A stretch of DNA of 64,000 bases, taken from assembly GCA_028818695.1 (NCBI GenBank), contig JAPPNK010000030.1:62001-126000 (forward strand). The letters are read 5' to 3'. Position numbers and translations under genes: made by a program. The notes beneath the pieces were generated by a model, which had not been told where the DNA came from, ran no database searches, and saw only the letters and a program-made list of their open reading frames with translations. This document shows, piece after piece, positions 24,565-32,980 of the stretch (position 1 is its first letter; each line of letters begins with the position of its first letter). The DNA comes from Candidatus Poribacteria bacterium. GTDB taxonomy: Bacteria > Poribacteria > WGA-4E > GCA-2687025.

Positions 24565-25151
24565 CGCGCTCTCCGCGCGCGTTTGGACACATGCGGGTTG
24601 TCGGCGAGGTAGAAGCGGAGCGGCAGGCTGGCGCCTTTGGAGATGCCGACCCGCTTTGAGACGACAACGGCGCCGGCGGGCTTGTCGGCGGGACGTATGG
24701 CGAGCGGCCCGTCCCAGAGCGGCGTTCCGTTATGCTCTTTTGAGAGGCCGAGCGCTTGGGAGAGGCGGCCGGGGCCGGAGGCGAGATCGCGGTCGTTTCG
24801 GGCGGCGGGACGGCGGGCGCGCATGATGTCCAGCCCGCGGGTCGGCTCAAGGGCGCGGATGAGCGCGGCGCTGCCGACGCCCTGCCTGTCCGCGACGGCG
24901 TTCAGCAGCCAGTGGCACCCGTAAGAAAGATACACATAGGCGCGCCCCGGTTCGCCGAACATGACGCGGGAACGCGGCGTGACGCCGTTGTAGGCGTGGC
25001 AGGCAGGGTCGTCCATCAGATACGCCTCCGTTTCGACGATGACGCCGGCGGTCGATTCGTGGGACAGCTCCGCGCCGAGCAGGTCCATCGCCACTTCAGC
25101 GGCGGAGCGGTCGTAAAACGCTTGCGGCAGCGGCGCGGCGGAGTGTGTCAA
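24561..25151 (-). CDS. mpg: 3-methyladenine DNA glycosylase (Mpg/AAG family)
   Basis: Base-excision repair of alkylated purines. 196 aa, the usual size. Motifs: LLGAELSH, GVIVETEAYLMDDPACHAYNG with the catalytic Glu, RSRVMFGEPGRAYVYLSYG, GSAALIRALEP, GPGRLSQALGL. The TTG start at 25151 is supported by AAGGAG 8 nt upstream. Upstream partner of the sigma-54 activator with a 4-nt overlap, an unusual pairing. Confidence 0.95.
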   Translation of the reverse strand: MTHSAAPLPQAFYDRSAAEVAMDLLGAELSHESTAGVIVETEAYLMDDPACHAYNGVTPRSRVMFGEPGRAYVYLSYGCHWLLNAVADRQGVGSAALIRALEPTRGLDIMRARRPAARNDRDLASGPGRLSQALGLSKEHNGTPLWDGPLAIRPADKPAGAVVVSKRVGISKGASLPLRFYLADNPHVSKRARRAR

Positions 25152-25271
25152 GAGAGGCGCTCCTTGGGAGGCGTCTTCGCGGGAAGGTTTGGGTCATGTT
25201 AACGGACGCGCGCCGCCCTGTCAAACGGCTCCGCCTATCCGACGGCTGTCTCCCGCGCCTCTTCTCCCGTC

Positions 25272-25291
25272 ATTTCTGCAAAAGCGGGAAT
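25272..25291. repeat. Imperfect intergenic palindrome (ATTTCTGC-aaaa-GCGGGAAT)
   Basis: A degenerate member of the GGGAATCCAGA palindrome family; the left arm carries two changes. The right flank (TCCAGAAACCGCGCTAAG) resembles the copy near 7414-7435. Confidence 0.5.
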
Positions 25292-25325
25292 CCAGAAACC
25301 GCGCTAAGCGTCTAAACCCCCCAAC

Positions 25326-25384
25326 CCCCCTTATCAAGGGGGCTTTCGCTTTCTTCTCACTTATCAAGGGGGGCTTTCGCTTTT
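25326..25384. repeat. Paired TTATCAAGGGGG direct repeat with hairpin
   Basis: TTATCAAGGGGGCTTTCGCTTT occurs at 25331 and again, with one extra G, at 25361. The first copy also forms a perfect hairpin CCCCCTT-atc-AAGGGGG (25326-25342). It lies between mpg and the phosphohexomutase end; it could end transcription from the latter, but a clear U-tract is missing. Confidence 0.55.
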
Positions 25385-25399
25385 CCGCGCAGCTCGCCG

Positions 25400-26848
25400 T
25401 CATTTTCCGGCGACGAGGGCGCGCGCCGCCGCCTGCATCGCCTCCATGTCGCGCGCGCTCGGCGCGTCCAGATAGCAGCGCACCAGCGGCTCTGTGCCGG
25501 ACGCGCGCGCCGCGATGAACCCGCCGTTCTCCAGAACAAACTTATGCCCGTCTATTCGAACGACGCGCTCCACCTGAAACTCGCCAATCCGCTCCGGCGG
25601 CGACGACTCCAAGCCGCCCAACAGCTCCGCCTTCCGCTCCTCGGACAGCTCCAGATCGAGCCTGTCCACATGCCGCTCCCCGACCCGCTCAAACAGGGCG
25701 CGCAGCTGCTCTCCCATCGATTGACCGCGCGAGGCGACCATCTCGGCGAGAAGAAGGCAGGCGATCACGCCGTCCTTTTCAGGCGTATGTCCGCGCATTG
25801 TCATGCCGCTGCTCTCCTCCCCGCCTAAGATGAAACGGTCGGGAGACGCCAGCATCTCGGCGCCGATATATTTGAAGCCTGTTCCTGTCTCCGTCGTTTC
25901 AACGCCGCGGGCTTGCGCCGCCGCATCCAGCAGGTGCGACGTTGGAACGCTCCGCACAACAAAGCCGCTCCATCCGCGCGACTCGATCAGATAGTCCGCC
26001 ATGACGCCCAAGATATGATTCGCGTGAAGATAGGAGCCGTCCGCGTCAATCACGCCGAACCGGTCGGCGTCGCCGTCCACCGCCAGCCCGATGTCCGCCT
26101 TGACCAAGCGGGTTAGGCGGCTCAGTTCGGTCAAGTTTTCGCCGCACGGTTCGGGCCGTCCGCCGTCGAAGCCTGGGTTGGAGCCTGTGCGCAGGCGGGT
26201 TACCTCGCAGCCCGCCTCTGTCAAGAGCCTCGGCAGATAGTCGCGCCCCGACCCGTAAAAAGCGTCCGCCGCGACGGTCAACTTCGCCTTTCGTATCGCC
26301 TCCACGTCGATAAGCGAGAACAGATGATCGCGGTACGACTCATACGGGTCGACGCGTTCAATGCCGCCCTCTGCCGCAGCCGCTTCAAAATGCGAAGCGG
26401 ACGGGTAGCGCGTTTCTGGGCGGCGCTCCTCCATCAGCGCGTTTGCCGTTTCGGCGATGCGCGCTGTCAGCTCGTTGGAGGCGGGCGCGCCGTTGGAGGG
26501 GGAGTATTTCATGCCGTTATACTCCGGCGGGTTGTGGCTCGCGGTGATGACAAGCCCGCCGTCCAGCCCGAGCGAGCGGGTCATGAACGACACAACAGGG
26601 GTCGGAATCGGAGCGTCGGCAAGGAGAACGGAGGCGCCGTTTTGAACGAAGGTTAGAGCGGCGGTTCGGGCGAAAGCGTCCGACAGAAAGCGCCCGTCGT
26701 ATCCGACAGCGAAGCGCGCCGCCCGTCCGCCGGCGTCCTCTGCCGCGACGCGCGCGATCGCCTCCGCCACGATTTCGACGTTGCGGAAGGTGAAGTCTTC
26801 TGCGATGACAGCGCGCCAACCGGATGTCCCAAACCGAATGCGTCCCAT
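25400..26848 (-). CDS. Alpha-D-phosphohexomutase (phosphoglucomutase/phosphomannomutase)
   Basis: 482 aa from the ATG at 26848 (AGGAG 6 nt upstream). Motifs of the superfamily in order: FGTSGWRAVI, active-site serine loop TASHNPPEYNGMKYSP, metal-binding DGDADRFGVID, sugar-binding GGEESSGM and phosphate-binding ASGTEPLVRCY. It isomerizes hexose 1- and 6-phosphates; glucose versus mannose preference is not readable. Downstream of rfaE2 on the same strand, so it may supply sugar phosphates for envelope polysaccharide. A second member lies at 40512. Confidence 0.92.
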   Translation of the reverse strand: MGRIRFGTSGWRAVIAEDFTFRNVEIVAEAIARVAAEDAGGRAARFAVGYDGRFLSDAFARTAALTFVQNGASVLLADAPIPTPVVSFMTRSLGLDGGLVITASHNPPEYNGMKYSPSNGAPASNELTARIAETANALMEERRPETRYPSASHFEAAAAEGGIERVDPYESYRDHLFSLIDVEAIRKAKLTVAADAFYGSGRDYLPRLLTEAGCEVTRLRTGSNPGFDGGRPEPCGENLTELSRLTRLVKADIGLAVDGDADRFGVIDADGSYLHANHILGVMADYLIESRGWSGFVVRSVPTSHLLDAAAQARGVETTETGTGFKYIGAEMLASPDRFILGGEESSGMTMRGHTPEKDGVIACLLLAEMVASRGQSMGEQLRALFERVGERHVDRLDLELSEERKAELLGGLESSPPERIGEFQVERVVRIDGHKFVLENGGFIAARASGTEPLVRCYLDAPSARDMEAMQAAARALVAGK

Positions 26849-26953
26849 GATGTTCTCCTGCTGATGAATCGTCTGCGATGCCGGCATATTATTTTAAATT
26901 AAAAACAGCGCATGCGCTCCGCCTCGTTTGTAGACGTCAGCCGACTCAATCCG

Positions 26954-27436
26954 TCACTTTTTCGCTTGGCGCGGGGATCGTATCGCCGCGGCGATCTCTG
27001 TCGTTGAGCGCGTCTCAATATGCGGCGCGAGGACGACGCGGCCGCCGCCCCGCTCTACCGCTTCGCGCTCGATGATCTGGTCAATGGAGTAGTCGCCGCC
27101 TTTGACATGGATGTCGGGGCGGAGCGCCTCGATCATGGCGATGGGCGCGTCCTCCTCAAAGACGACGGCGCTGGTCACAGGCTTTAGCGCGGCGATCAGC
27201 TCGGCGCGTTCCTCGGCGGGAAGAAACGGGCGCGGAGAGCCTTTCAGCCGGCGCACCGACTCGTCGCTGTTCACTCCGACAATCAGCAGGTCTCCCAGCG
27301 AACGCGCGTGGCGCAGATACCTGACATGCCCGACGTGGAGAAGATCGAAGCAGCCGTTCGTTGTGACGGTCGTCTGTCCGTTTTGACGCGCTCTCCGCGT
27401 CTTTTCCGCCGCCTCCTCCATGGTCAAGACGCTCAT
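26954..27436 (-). CDS. rfaE2: D-glycero-beta-D-manno-heptose 1-phosphate adenylyltransferase
   Basis: 160 aa nucleotidyltransferase; like the C-terminal half of HldE. Motifs: TNGCFDLLHVGHVRYLRHA with the HxGH signature, GVNSDESVRRLKG, HVKGGDYS, and the terminal ETRSTTEI. It activates heptose 1-phosphate to ADP-heptose for lipopolysaccharide core, implying an outer membrane. A free-standing RfaE2 is common outside Enterobacteria. The ATG at 27436 overlaps the stop of the upstream selenoprotein gene (ATGA), so they are translationally coupled. Confidence 0.9.
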   Translation of the reverse strand: MSVLTMEEAAEKTRRARQNGQTTVTTNGCFDLLHVGHVRYLRHARSLGDLLIVGVNSDESVRRLKGSPRPFLPAEERAELIAALKPVTSAVVFEEDAPIAMIEALRPDIHVKGGDYSIDQIIEREAVERGGGRVVLAPHIETRSTTEIAAAIRSPRQAKK

Positions 27437-28599
27437 TCGCCGCTCTCCGTCTGCCGGCGCTGCCATCCCCAATCGATTCCGCCGTTGTAAAACCGCTCAG
27501 GGTTCTCAACCGCCCATATCTGCTTTCGGATGATGTAGTTTTTCGGGTCAAGTTTGAGCGCGGCTTTCATCTGCTCGGCGGCTTCCTTTTTTCTGTTCAG
27601 TTGAAGAAGCAGCTTGGCGTATCGGAAGCGGCGGCGGGCGTCCTTCGCGTCCAGTTTCACGGCGCGTTCGTAGGCGTTCAAGGCGCGCTCCGCCTCTCCC
27701 TCCCGCTCATACAGCTCGGCGCGCAGCGTGTGGAGCGCGGCGTCGTACGGCAATGCCCGCGACAGCGCCTCAACCGCCTTGAGCGAGGTCGCCGGCGCGG
27801 GGTCCGCCTTCTCAATCGGCGCGCCGACGGGCGTCTGCGCCCATACCTCCGCCTCCTGTTGAGACGCCTTCCCGACAAACCTGCCCTTTTCATCGATGAG
27901 CAGCGTGTTCGGAACCGCCCTTAGCCCAAACAACTCTCCCAGCAGGTTGTTTGCGTCGATCAGGTTCACATATTCCGCGTCTGCCGCTTCGATGTAGGGG
28001 CGGGCAGCTTCGGCTCCCTGTATGTCGATGGCGGCGGCGACGACGATGACATTGTTTTCGCGGTGTTTTTCATAAAAGGCTTGCCAACCTGGCAAGTTGT
28101 CTCGGCACCCTCACCAGCTCGCCCAGGTGTAGAGCGCGACGCGCTTGCCGATAAAGCTGGAAAGGCGAATCTGCTCGCCGTCCAGGTCGGGCAGGGCGAT
28201 GTCGGGCATCCGCTCGCCCGGTTGAATGGAGCGCGTCGGCGCCGCCCCCGGCAAGAGAGCTGGCGTCTGCGCCGTCTCGTTCCAACCGAAATGCGCGTTC
28301 AGCAGCTCAGGCAAACGGGACGCAGACGCATAGACGCCGCGCTCCGTTTGGAGAACGCGCTGGTCGCTCCCGTCTAGGCGTACGTTGACGCAGAACTGGC
28401 CGATGCAGACATTGAGGCTGCCGTCGGGGAGCGGTTCCAGTTTGGCGTTGAAGGCGTCCGCGGCGGGTTGAAGCGGAACATAGGCAGCGGCGCCGAGCCG
28501 TCGGATGTCCAGCTCTAGGGCGGTTCCGTTCGCGTCGATGCGCAGTTCGTCTGCCTGCGCGCATGCGGCGAGGGCGATCAGGGCGGCGTATATCGTCAT
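27433..28599 (-). CDS. Exported redoxin-TPR protein, probable selenoprotein (in-frame UGA)
   Basis: 388 aa if UGA at 28113-28111 is read as selenocysteine (residue 163). Order: short exported N-terminus with lipobox-like LAAC, a copper-amine-oxidase-N-like stalk domain (AAYVPLQPAADAFNAKLEPL), a TlpA/AhpC-type redoxin domain (GERMPDIALPDLDGEQIRLSSF, LYTWASW-U-GCR, LPGWQAF, VPNTLLIDEKGRFVGK), then two to three TPRs. The UGA sits where TlpA-like proteins have the first active-site Cys, followed by Gly-Cys-Arg. Both halves are in the same frame, so no indel is needed. A SECIS-like hairpin follows. ATG at 28599 has a weak CAGG upstream. Coupled to rfaE2. Alternative: a nonsense mutation. Confidence 0.85.
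28080..28096 (-). promoter_or_regulatory. Bacterial SECIS-like hairpin
   Basis: On the minus strand CTTGCC-AGGTT-GGCAAG: a perfect 6-bp stem with a 5-nt apical loop carrying GG. The loop guanines lie 22-23 nt after the UGA, inside the 16-37 nt range described for bacterial SECIS elements, and the AGGU loop resembles the E. coli fdhF element. Confidence 0.75.
28111..28113 (-). other. In-frame UGA, proposed selenocysteine codon
   Basis: TGA between TGG and GGG-TGC-CGA, giving W-A-S-W-U-G-C-R in a redoxin active-site context. Reading frame continues unbroken for another 225 codons. Confidence 0.75.
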
Positions 28600-28628
28600 G
28601 CGTCTTACCTGCGCTTCGGTTTCAAAAT

Positions 28629-28667
28629 GGAGCGCCGAGTTCTTGATGTAGGAGAAGCCGGCGCTCC
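28629..28667. repeat. Inverted repeat in the 5' region of the selenoprotein gene
   Basis: GGAGCGCCG (28629-28637) and CGGCGCTCC (28659-28667) form a perfect 9-bp stem with a 21-nt loop, 30-68 nt upstream of the proposed ATG. It could be a 5' leader structure. No promoter is clear in this stretch. Confidence 0.4.
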
Positions 28668-28746
28668 CAATCAAATAGGAGATTCTGCTGCGATGTTAGC
28701 GCCGATCAAGCCGGCATGCAACCGCCTTTCCTGACCTTAGCGCTTT

Positions 28747-28882
28747 AGTTGGGACATTCCGCCTAACGAACGCGGACGGTTTCTGCGGCGCCTCTGGATT
28801 CCCGCTTTCGCGGGAATGACGACCTGGTTGGCGGCGCCTTTTTCCCATCAATAGAGCGATCATTCGTTCAAATATCCCAACT
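28747..28882 (+). mobile_element. MITE-like element, family 2
   Basis: 136 bp bounded by inverted repeats AGTTGGGACATT and its near-complement AATATCCCAACT, with the palindrome ATTCCCGC-tttc-GCGGGAAT at 28798-28817. TTTA on each side (if the ends are taken at GTTGGGA) may be a 4-bp duplication. A partial relative lies at 11649-11718. With the hairpin at 28629 it accounts for the 28600-28935 gap. Confidence 0.55.
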
Positions 28883-28935
28883 TTACGCATGAGGTCGGCC
28901 TTCCTCCCCCTGCCTGACTGGGAGGCTGTTTGAGG

Positions 28936-31365
28936 CTAGAAACGCATCGACAAACCGATGAACGGAATAATCGGGAGCTGATAGACTTTTTCTTCGGCGG
29001 AATAATCGTCGTTGTAGCTGATGTCGAGAACGTTGCGGCGGTAGAACGCGTTCAGAATCTCCAAATAGCCTCCGATCTCCGCCCCCGCCAGCGTCCAGTT
29101 GCGCGACGCCCGCACATCCAGACGGCTATAGTAAGGCAGCCGCGCCGAGTTGGTCGGTCCGAACGCCGGCTCATAGTAGAAACCGCCTGCGCCGTCTATA
29201 GCAAGGTTCGCGTCCACAACGGGCGTATAAGGCAGCCCCGTCGCATAGTGCCATTTGAACCCGATCTCCCACTTCGGGCTGGGCGCGAGAACGGCGGCGA
29301 CCGTCGCGACATGCGTCTGGTCAAAGCTGAACAGCCGCTCCTCTTCTTCGGGATCGTCCCTGCGCGTTGAGCGTCCGTAGGCGTAGCTGAACCAGCCGAG
29401 GAATTTGTCGGACAGGTTGTATTTGGCAAAAAGCTCCACGCCGCGCGCCAAGCCTGTCCCCTTGTTCACATAGATATCGATAGGGTCGGAGATGACGAGG
29501 CCGCTCTGCCGTTTCTGATACGCCGCCGCCTTGACGCTGAGCGAGTCGCCAATCTGCCGTTCCGCTTCGGCGATGAAGTGAACGGCGCGCCGCGATTTCA
29601 GGTCCGAGTTCCCCCATGGCTCCAAAACATGGTACGGCTCCGGGCTTTGGCTGTACAACCCCCATGCGAGCCGCAGCGACGATTCGTCCGAAGGCGCGTA
29701 GGAGAGGCTGAGGCGCGGGTCAAGGTTCACATCGCGCGTGATGTTGTAACGCTGTATGCGCGCGCCGACGGTCGCTTTGACCGTCTCGGACAGTTTGGCG
29801 GTGTCCTTGAGATAGGCGGAGAGCCAGGTCATCGGCAGGGTTGACTCGGCGCGTATCTTTTCGGCATCGGCAAAATCGGGCGCCTCCGAGCCTTCGTCCG
29901 GCGGACGCGCAAAGAAGGAGCTGACGCTGGAGGTTCCCGCGTACATTTCAGCGCCCGCTTCAATGAGATGCGCGTCGTTCAGCGGATACACAAGGTCTTC
30001 CCGAAGCGTCCACATGTTCTGGCTTATTTTGAGAAAAAATCCCTGCCCGATGGTGAAATCAAACGCGAAGAGGTTCTGCGCAAGCGTCGTATCCAGAACG
30101 CCGCCGTTCTCTAAACGGGTTTCAAGCGTCGCGCCGCGCCCGGCGAAGCTGTACTTGTAGCGCAGATCGCCCGCCAGCTCCGGGTCTTCAGTCACATCTT
30201 CATCTTTCAAGAGCAGCTGCATGAAATCCTGCGATCCGAAGGCGGTGACGCGCAAAAACTGCGTCGGCGACAGATCAATCTCCGCGCCCGTTTGATAATC
30301 CCAGAAGCGCGGAAACGCGGTGATCGTGTCGATGTTCAGAATTTTGGGAAGTATCAGGTCGTAATAGCTGCGCCGCCCCGCCAGATACGCTGTCCCGTCC
30401 GCGCCCAGCGGCGTCGACAAAAACCATTCCGACAGCAGCGGATTCAGGTTTGATTTTAGCCCGGCGCTCCGCTTCTCCAGCCGTCTCGGCGCAATTTCAA
30501 TGACCGCCTGCGCTTCGCCGTATTCAGCTCCGAAGCCGCCCGCATGCACATCGATGCGGTCGATGATTTCGTTGCTGATGGTTGAAACAAGCCCGCCGAA
30601 ATGGTACGGGTATCCCAGCACAATGCGGTCAAAGTAATACCTGTTTTCTTCAGAGCTTCCGCCGCGTATGTACAGTTCGCCGCTCAGGTCGTTCGCGGTG
30701 GAGACGCCCGGCATGGAGCGGAGCGCTCGGAGGGCGTCGCCCGCTGTGCCGGGGAGCCGCCGTATGTCCGCGCCGCTGATGGTCGCCCTGCCAGGTTTTA
30801 CGACAGGCGGCCGCGTTCGGACGCCGGCGTTCAGATCCGGTTCTGCCGTCCGTTCGACGCTGGGCCGCTCCCGTTCGGGCGGATTGAGCCGCGCGGCGGG
30901 AAGGCTTGAATCTGCCAAGAGAGCGGGCGCCTCCGAGGGGCGCATCTCCGGCGGTTTCGCCGTCATGGGTTTGAATTTAGGCGGGTCGGGCTGACTCGCC
31001 GGCGGCGCGGCGCGCAAAGCGGCAGGCTCCCGCAGAATCTCCGGCGCCTCGCCAGACCCCCCGTCCCCGTACGCCGGCGCAACCTGAATGACCCCGATGC
31101 CGTCCTGCCGCGAGCTGAAGAGCAGCTGGTACGGCGCGCCGCTTCGGACAGCCGCCTCCATCTTCGTTTTCGGCAGTTCAGGCCGTTCGCGCCGTATCGA
31201 CGGCTTCCGCTTTTTCTCTCCGCCGAGAACGATCTCAGGCGCCTCCGTCTCACGCATTTTCACCCGCTCAAGAATGAAGGTGAAGGCTAGGAAGACGCCG
31301 ATGACGAGATGCGCCGCGAGCGACAGAAAAAAGGCGGCGCTGCTTCGTTTGCGTCGCATGTTCAT
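28936..31365 (-). CDS. TonB-like membrane anchor fused to TonB-dependent-receptor plug and barrel
   Basis: 809 aa. Residues 1-35 resemble a TonB N-terminus: basic start then SLAAHLVIGVFLAFTFIL, with the His-containing helix of TonB/TolA. A Pro-rich, charged linker runs to about 190. Then a plug domain (ISGADIRRLPGTAGDALRALRSMPGVS, LYIRGGSSEENRYYFDRI, HAGGFGAEYG) and a long beta-barrel ending in Phe (LSMRF). The ATG at 31365 has AAGGA 7 nt upstream. An uncleaved N-terminal helix would conflict with outer-membrane placement, so it is either cleaved or spans the periplasm. Downstream of rtcB by 31 nt. Confidence 0.8.
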   Translation of the reverse strand: MNMRRKRSSAAFFLSLAAHLVIGVFLAFTFILERVKMRETEAPEIVLGGEKKRKPSIRRERPELPKTKMEAAVRSGAPYQLLFSSRQDGIGVIQVAPAYGDGGSGEAPEILREPAALRAAPPASQPDPPKFKPMTAKPPEMRPSEAPALLADSSLPAARLNPPERERPSVERTAEPDLNAGVRTRPPVVKPGRATISGADIRRLPGTAGDALRALRSMPGVSTANDLSGELYIRGGSSEENRYYFDRIVLGYPYHFGGLVSTISNEIIDRIDVHAGGFGAEYGEAQAVIEIAPRRLEKRSAGLKSNLNPLLSEWFLSTPLGADGTAYLAGRRSYYDLILPKILNIDTITAFPRFWDYQTGAEIDLSPTQFLRVTAFGSQDFMQLLLKDEDVTEDPELAGDLRYKYSFAGRGATLETRLENGGVLDTTLAQNLFAFDFTIGQGFFLKISQNMWTLREDLVYPLNDAHLIEAGAEMYAGTSSVSSFFARPPDEGSEAPDFADAEKIRAESTLPMTWLSAYLKDTAKLSETVKATVGARIQRYNITRDVNLDPRLSLSYAPSDESSLRLAWGLYSQSPEPYHVLEPWGNSDLKSRRAVHFIAEAERQIGDSLSVKAAAYQKRQSGLVISDPIDIYVNKGTGLARGVELFAKYNLSDKFLGWFSYAYGRSTRRDDPEEEERLFSFDQTHVATVAAVLAPSPKWEIGFKWHYATGLPYTPVVDANLAIDGAGGFYYEPAFGPTNSARLPYYSRLDVRASRNWTLAGAEIGGYLEILNAFYRRNVLDISYNDDYSAEEKVYQLPIIPFIGLSMRF

Positions 31366-31396
31366 GCGGCGTTCCTTGCCTGCGGGTTGCGTCGGT

Positions 31397-32617
31397 TTAG
31401 TCGTCGGCGGCGCGCGGGTCGCCTTTCAGCGTGATGATCGGCTCCAGGGTATGGACCGGCTCAATCAGATCAATCTGCCGCTGAATCACCTCGTGAATGT
31501 TTTTATAGGACTGCGGCGCCTCGTCCACATAGCCGCGCGCGGGGCGCGTGTAGGTGTGCGCGAGCGCGTTTTCGTAGTCGCTTTGGTCGATGGTCTTCCG
31601 CGCCTTCGTCCGCGACATGACGCGCCCGGAGCCATGCGAGCAGGAGCGGAAGCTGTCGGGGTTGCCGCGCCCTTTTACAATGTAGGACGGGGTTGCCATA
31701 GAGCCTGGAATGATGCCGATCTCGCCGTCCTGGGCGGAGGTGGCGCCTTTTCGATGAACAACGACGCTCTCGCCGCCATGGTTTTCGATGCGGGCGAAGT
31801 TGTGGTGGATGTTGATGCCGCGCGTCCGGACAGAAGCCGCGTCGTCCGCCCTGTCGCTGTCAAACAGGTCAAAGAAACGCTCTACAGCGCGCTCCAGCAT
31901 GCGCCACCGGTTCTCAAGGGCGAAGCGCACCGCCCAGCCCATGTCATGCAGATAGTCGTCAAACAGGCGGTTGTCTGCGGACAGATAGGCGAGATGGGTC
32001 GGGTATTTCGTCTTGGAACGCGCCAGCAGCTCCTCAGCCTGGCGGTTGTAATACTCGGCGATGCGGTATCCCGTGTGGCGCGAGCCGGAGTGTACCATGA
32101 ACCAGATGCGCCCGTTTTCGTCCGTTTGCGCCTCCACAAAATGGTTTCCGCCGCCGAGCGTTCCGAGCTGAAGACGCGCTCTTTCTTCAAGATATGTTTG
32201 AATAGGCTTGGCGCGCAGATCAATGTTGAATCCGTCCCAGGGCTGATTCTTCTTAAACCAGTTGAATCCGACCGGTATCTCTTGGAGCGCCGCTTTTTCC
32301 CATGTCCGCCAGAATTGCAGCTCGCCGTCGACCTCTTCGTTCAGCTGCTCTCTGCGTACGCCCGTGTTGTAGGCGCTGATTCCGCAGCCGATGTCGACGC
32401 CGACGATGTTCGGGACGACAGCGTCCTTGGCAGGCACAACGCTGCCGATGACGGCTCCCTTGCCAAGATGGACGTCCGGCATGACAGCGATATGCTGATG
32501 GATGAACGGCAGCCCGCCCATCTGATGCAGCTGCTGCTGCGACAATGTTTCGATCTCTTCAAGGTTGTCGACCCATACCTTGATGAGCGTTCCGCCGCTT
32601 GTTCTGAATTCAACCAT
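31397..32617 (-). CDS. rtcB: RNA ligase RtcB (RNA-splicing ligase)
   Basis: Joins 2',3'-cyclic phosphate or 3'-phosphate ends to 5'-OH RNA ends using GTP and Mn. 406 aa when started at the ATG at 32617 (AAGGA just upstream). Active-site blocks are all visible: MPDVHLGKGAVIGSV, GVDIGCG, TLGGGNHFVE, HSGSRHTG, HHNFAR, RKGATSA and SCSHGSGRVMSR with the GMP-linked His. The longer frame to 32773 overlaps intergenic DNA and is rejected. No archease-like partner is adjacent; a 2',3'-cyclic phosphodiesterase lies far away at 62.4 kb. Confidence 0.95.
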   Translation of the reverse strand: MVEFRTSGGTLIKVWVDNLEEIETLSQQQLHQMGGLPFIHQHIAVMPDVHLGKGAVIGSVVPAKDAVVPNIVGVDIGCGISAYNTGVRREQLNEEVDGELQFWRTWEKAALQEIPVGFNWFKKNQPWDGFNIDLRAKPIQTYLEERARLQLGTLGGGNHFVEAQTDENGRIWFMVHSGSRHTGYRIAEYYNRQAEELLARSKTKYPTHLAYLSADNRLFDDYLHDMGWAVRFALENRWRMLERAVERFFDLFDSDRADDAASVRTRGINIHHNFARIENHGGESVVVHRKGATSAQDGEIGIIPGSMATPSYIVKGRGNPDSFRSCSHGSGRVMSRTKARKTIDQSDYENALAHTYTRPARGYVDEAPQSYKNIHEVIQRQIDLIEPVHTLEPIITLKGDPRAADD

Positions 32618-32699
32618 GTCCTTCTCCCCGCTTCTTGAGTCGCTCCCGCCGCTTCTAATCATAACATGAAAAAAGGAGTATCGACAGAAGAGATCGCCT

Positions 32700-32927
32700 T
32701 TAAGTCGGGATATGGGCGCAAAATGCCGTTCTATTTGGGGAAAGGGCGGCGCTCCCATGCGGCGATGTATCAAACCTTACGATCCAATTGGATCCGCAGC
32801 GAGGACAACGAATGTCATGGCGGTAGGAGCGCGGGCGAGGCGTATGCGGCGCTCCTGTTGAACCAACAGGGTCCGATTCTATCCTAATCGCCGCATGGGC
32901 GTACCGCCCCAGATAGACGCTTGACAT
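32700..32927 (-). pseudogene. Possible zinc-ribbon transposase remnant
   Basis: The frame contains HDIRCPRCGSNWIVRF, which resembles the zinc-ribbon start of IS1-type transposases, followed by unrelated residues and a stop. No catalytic domain or clear terminal repeats. It is the only recognisable content of the 32618-32980 gap, apart from the local palindrome CTGTTG-aac-CAACAG near 32856. Confidence 0.25.
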
Positions 32928-32980
32928 CTCCCCCCAGATGAGCGACGCTATAGCGACATTCCCAAAACGGAGTATGCCCC

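Noticed and set aside
28096-28113. Treating the UGA as a frameshift or two separate genes (exported protein 28111-28674 and redoxin-TPR 27433-28095)
   Set aside because: Both segments are in the same frame with no gap; only one codon intervenes, and neither half makes a complete redoxin domain alone. A nonsense mutation remains possible but does not explain the hairpin.
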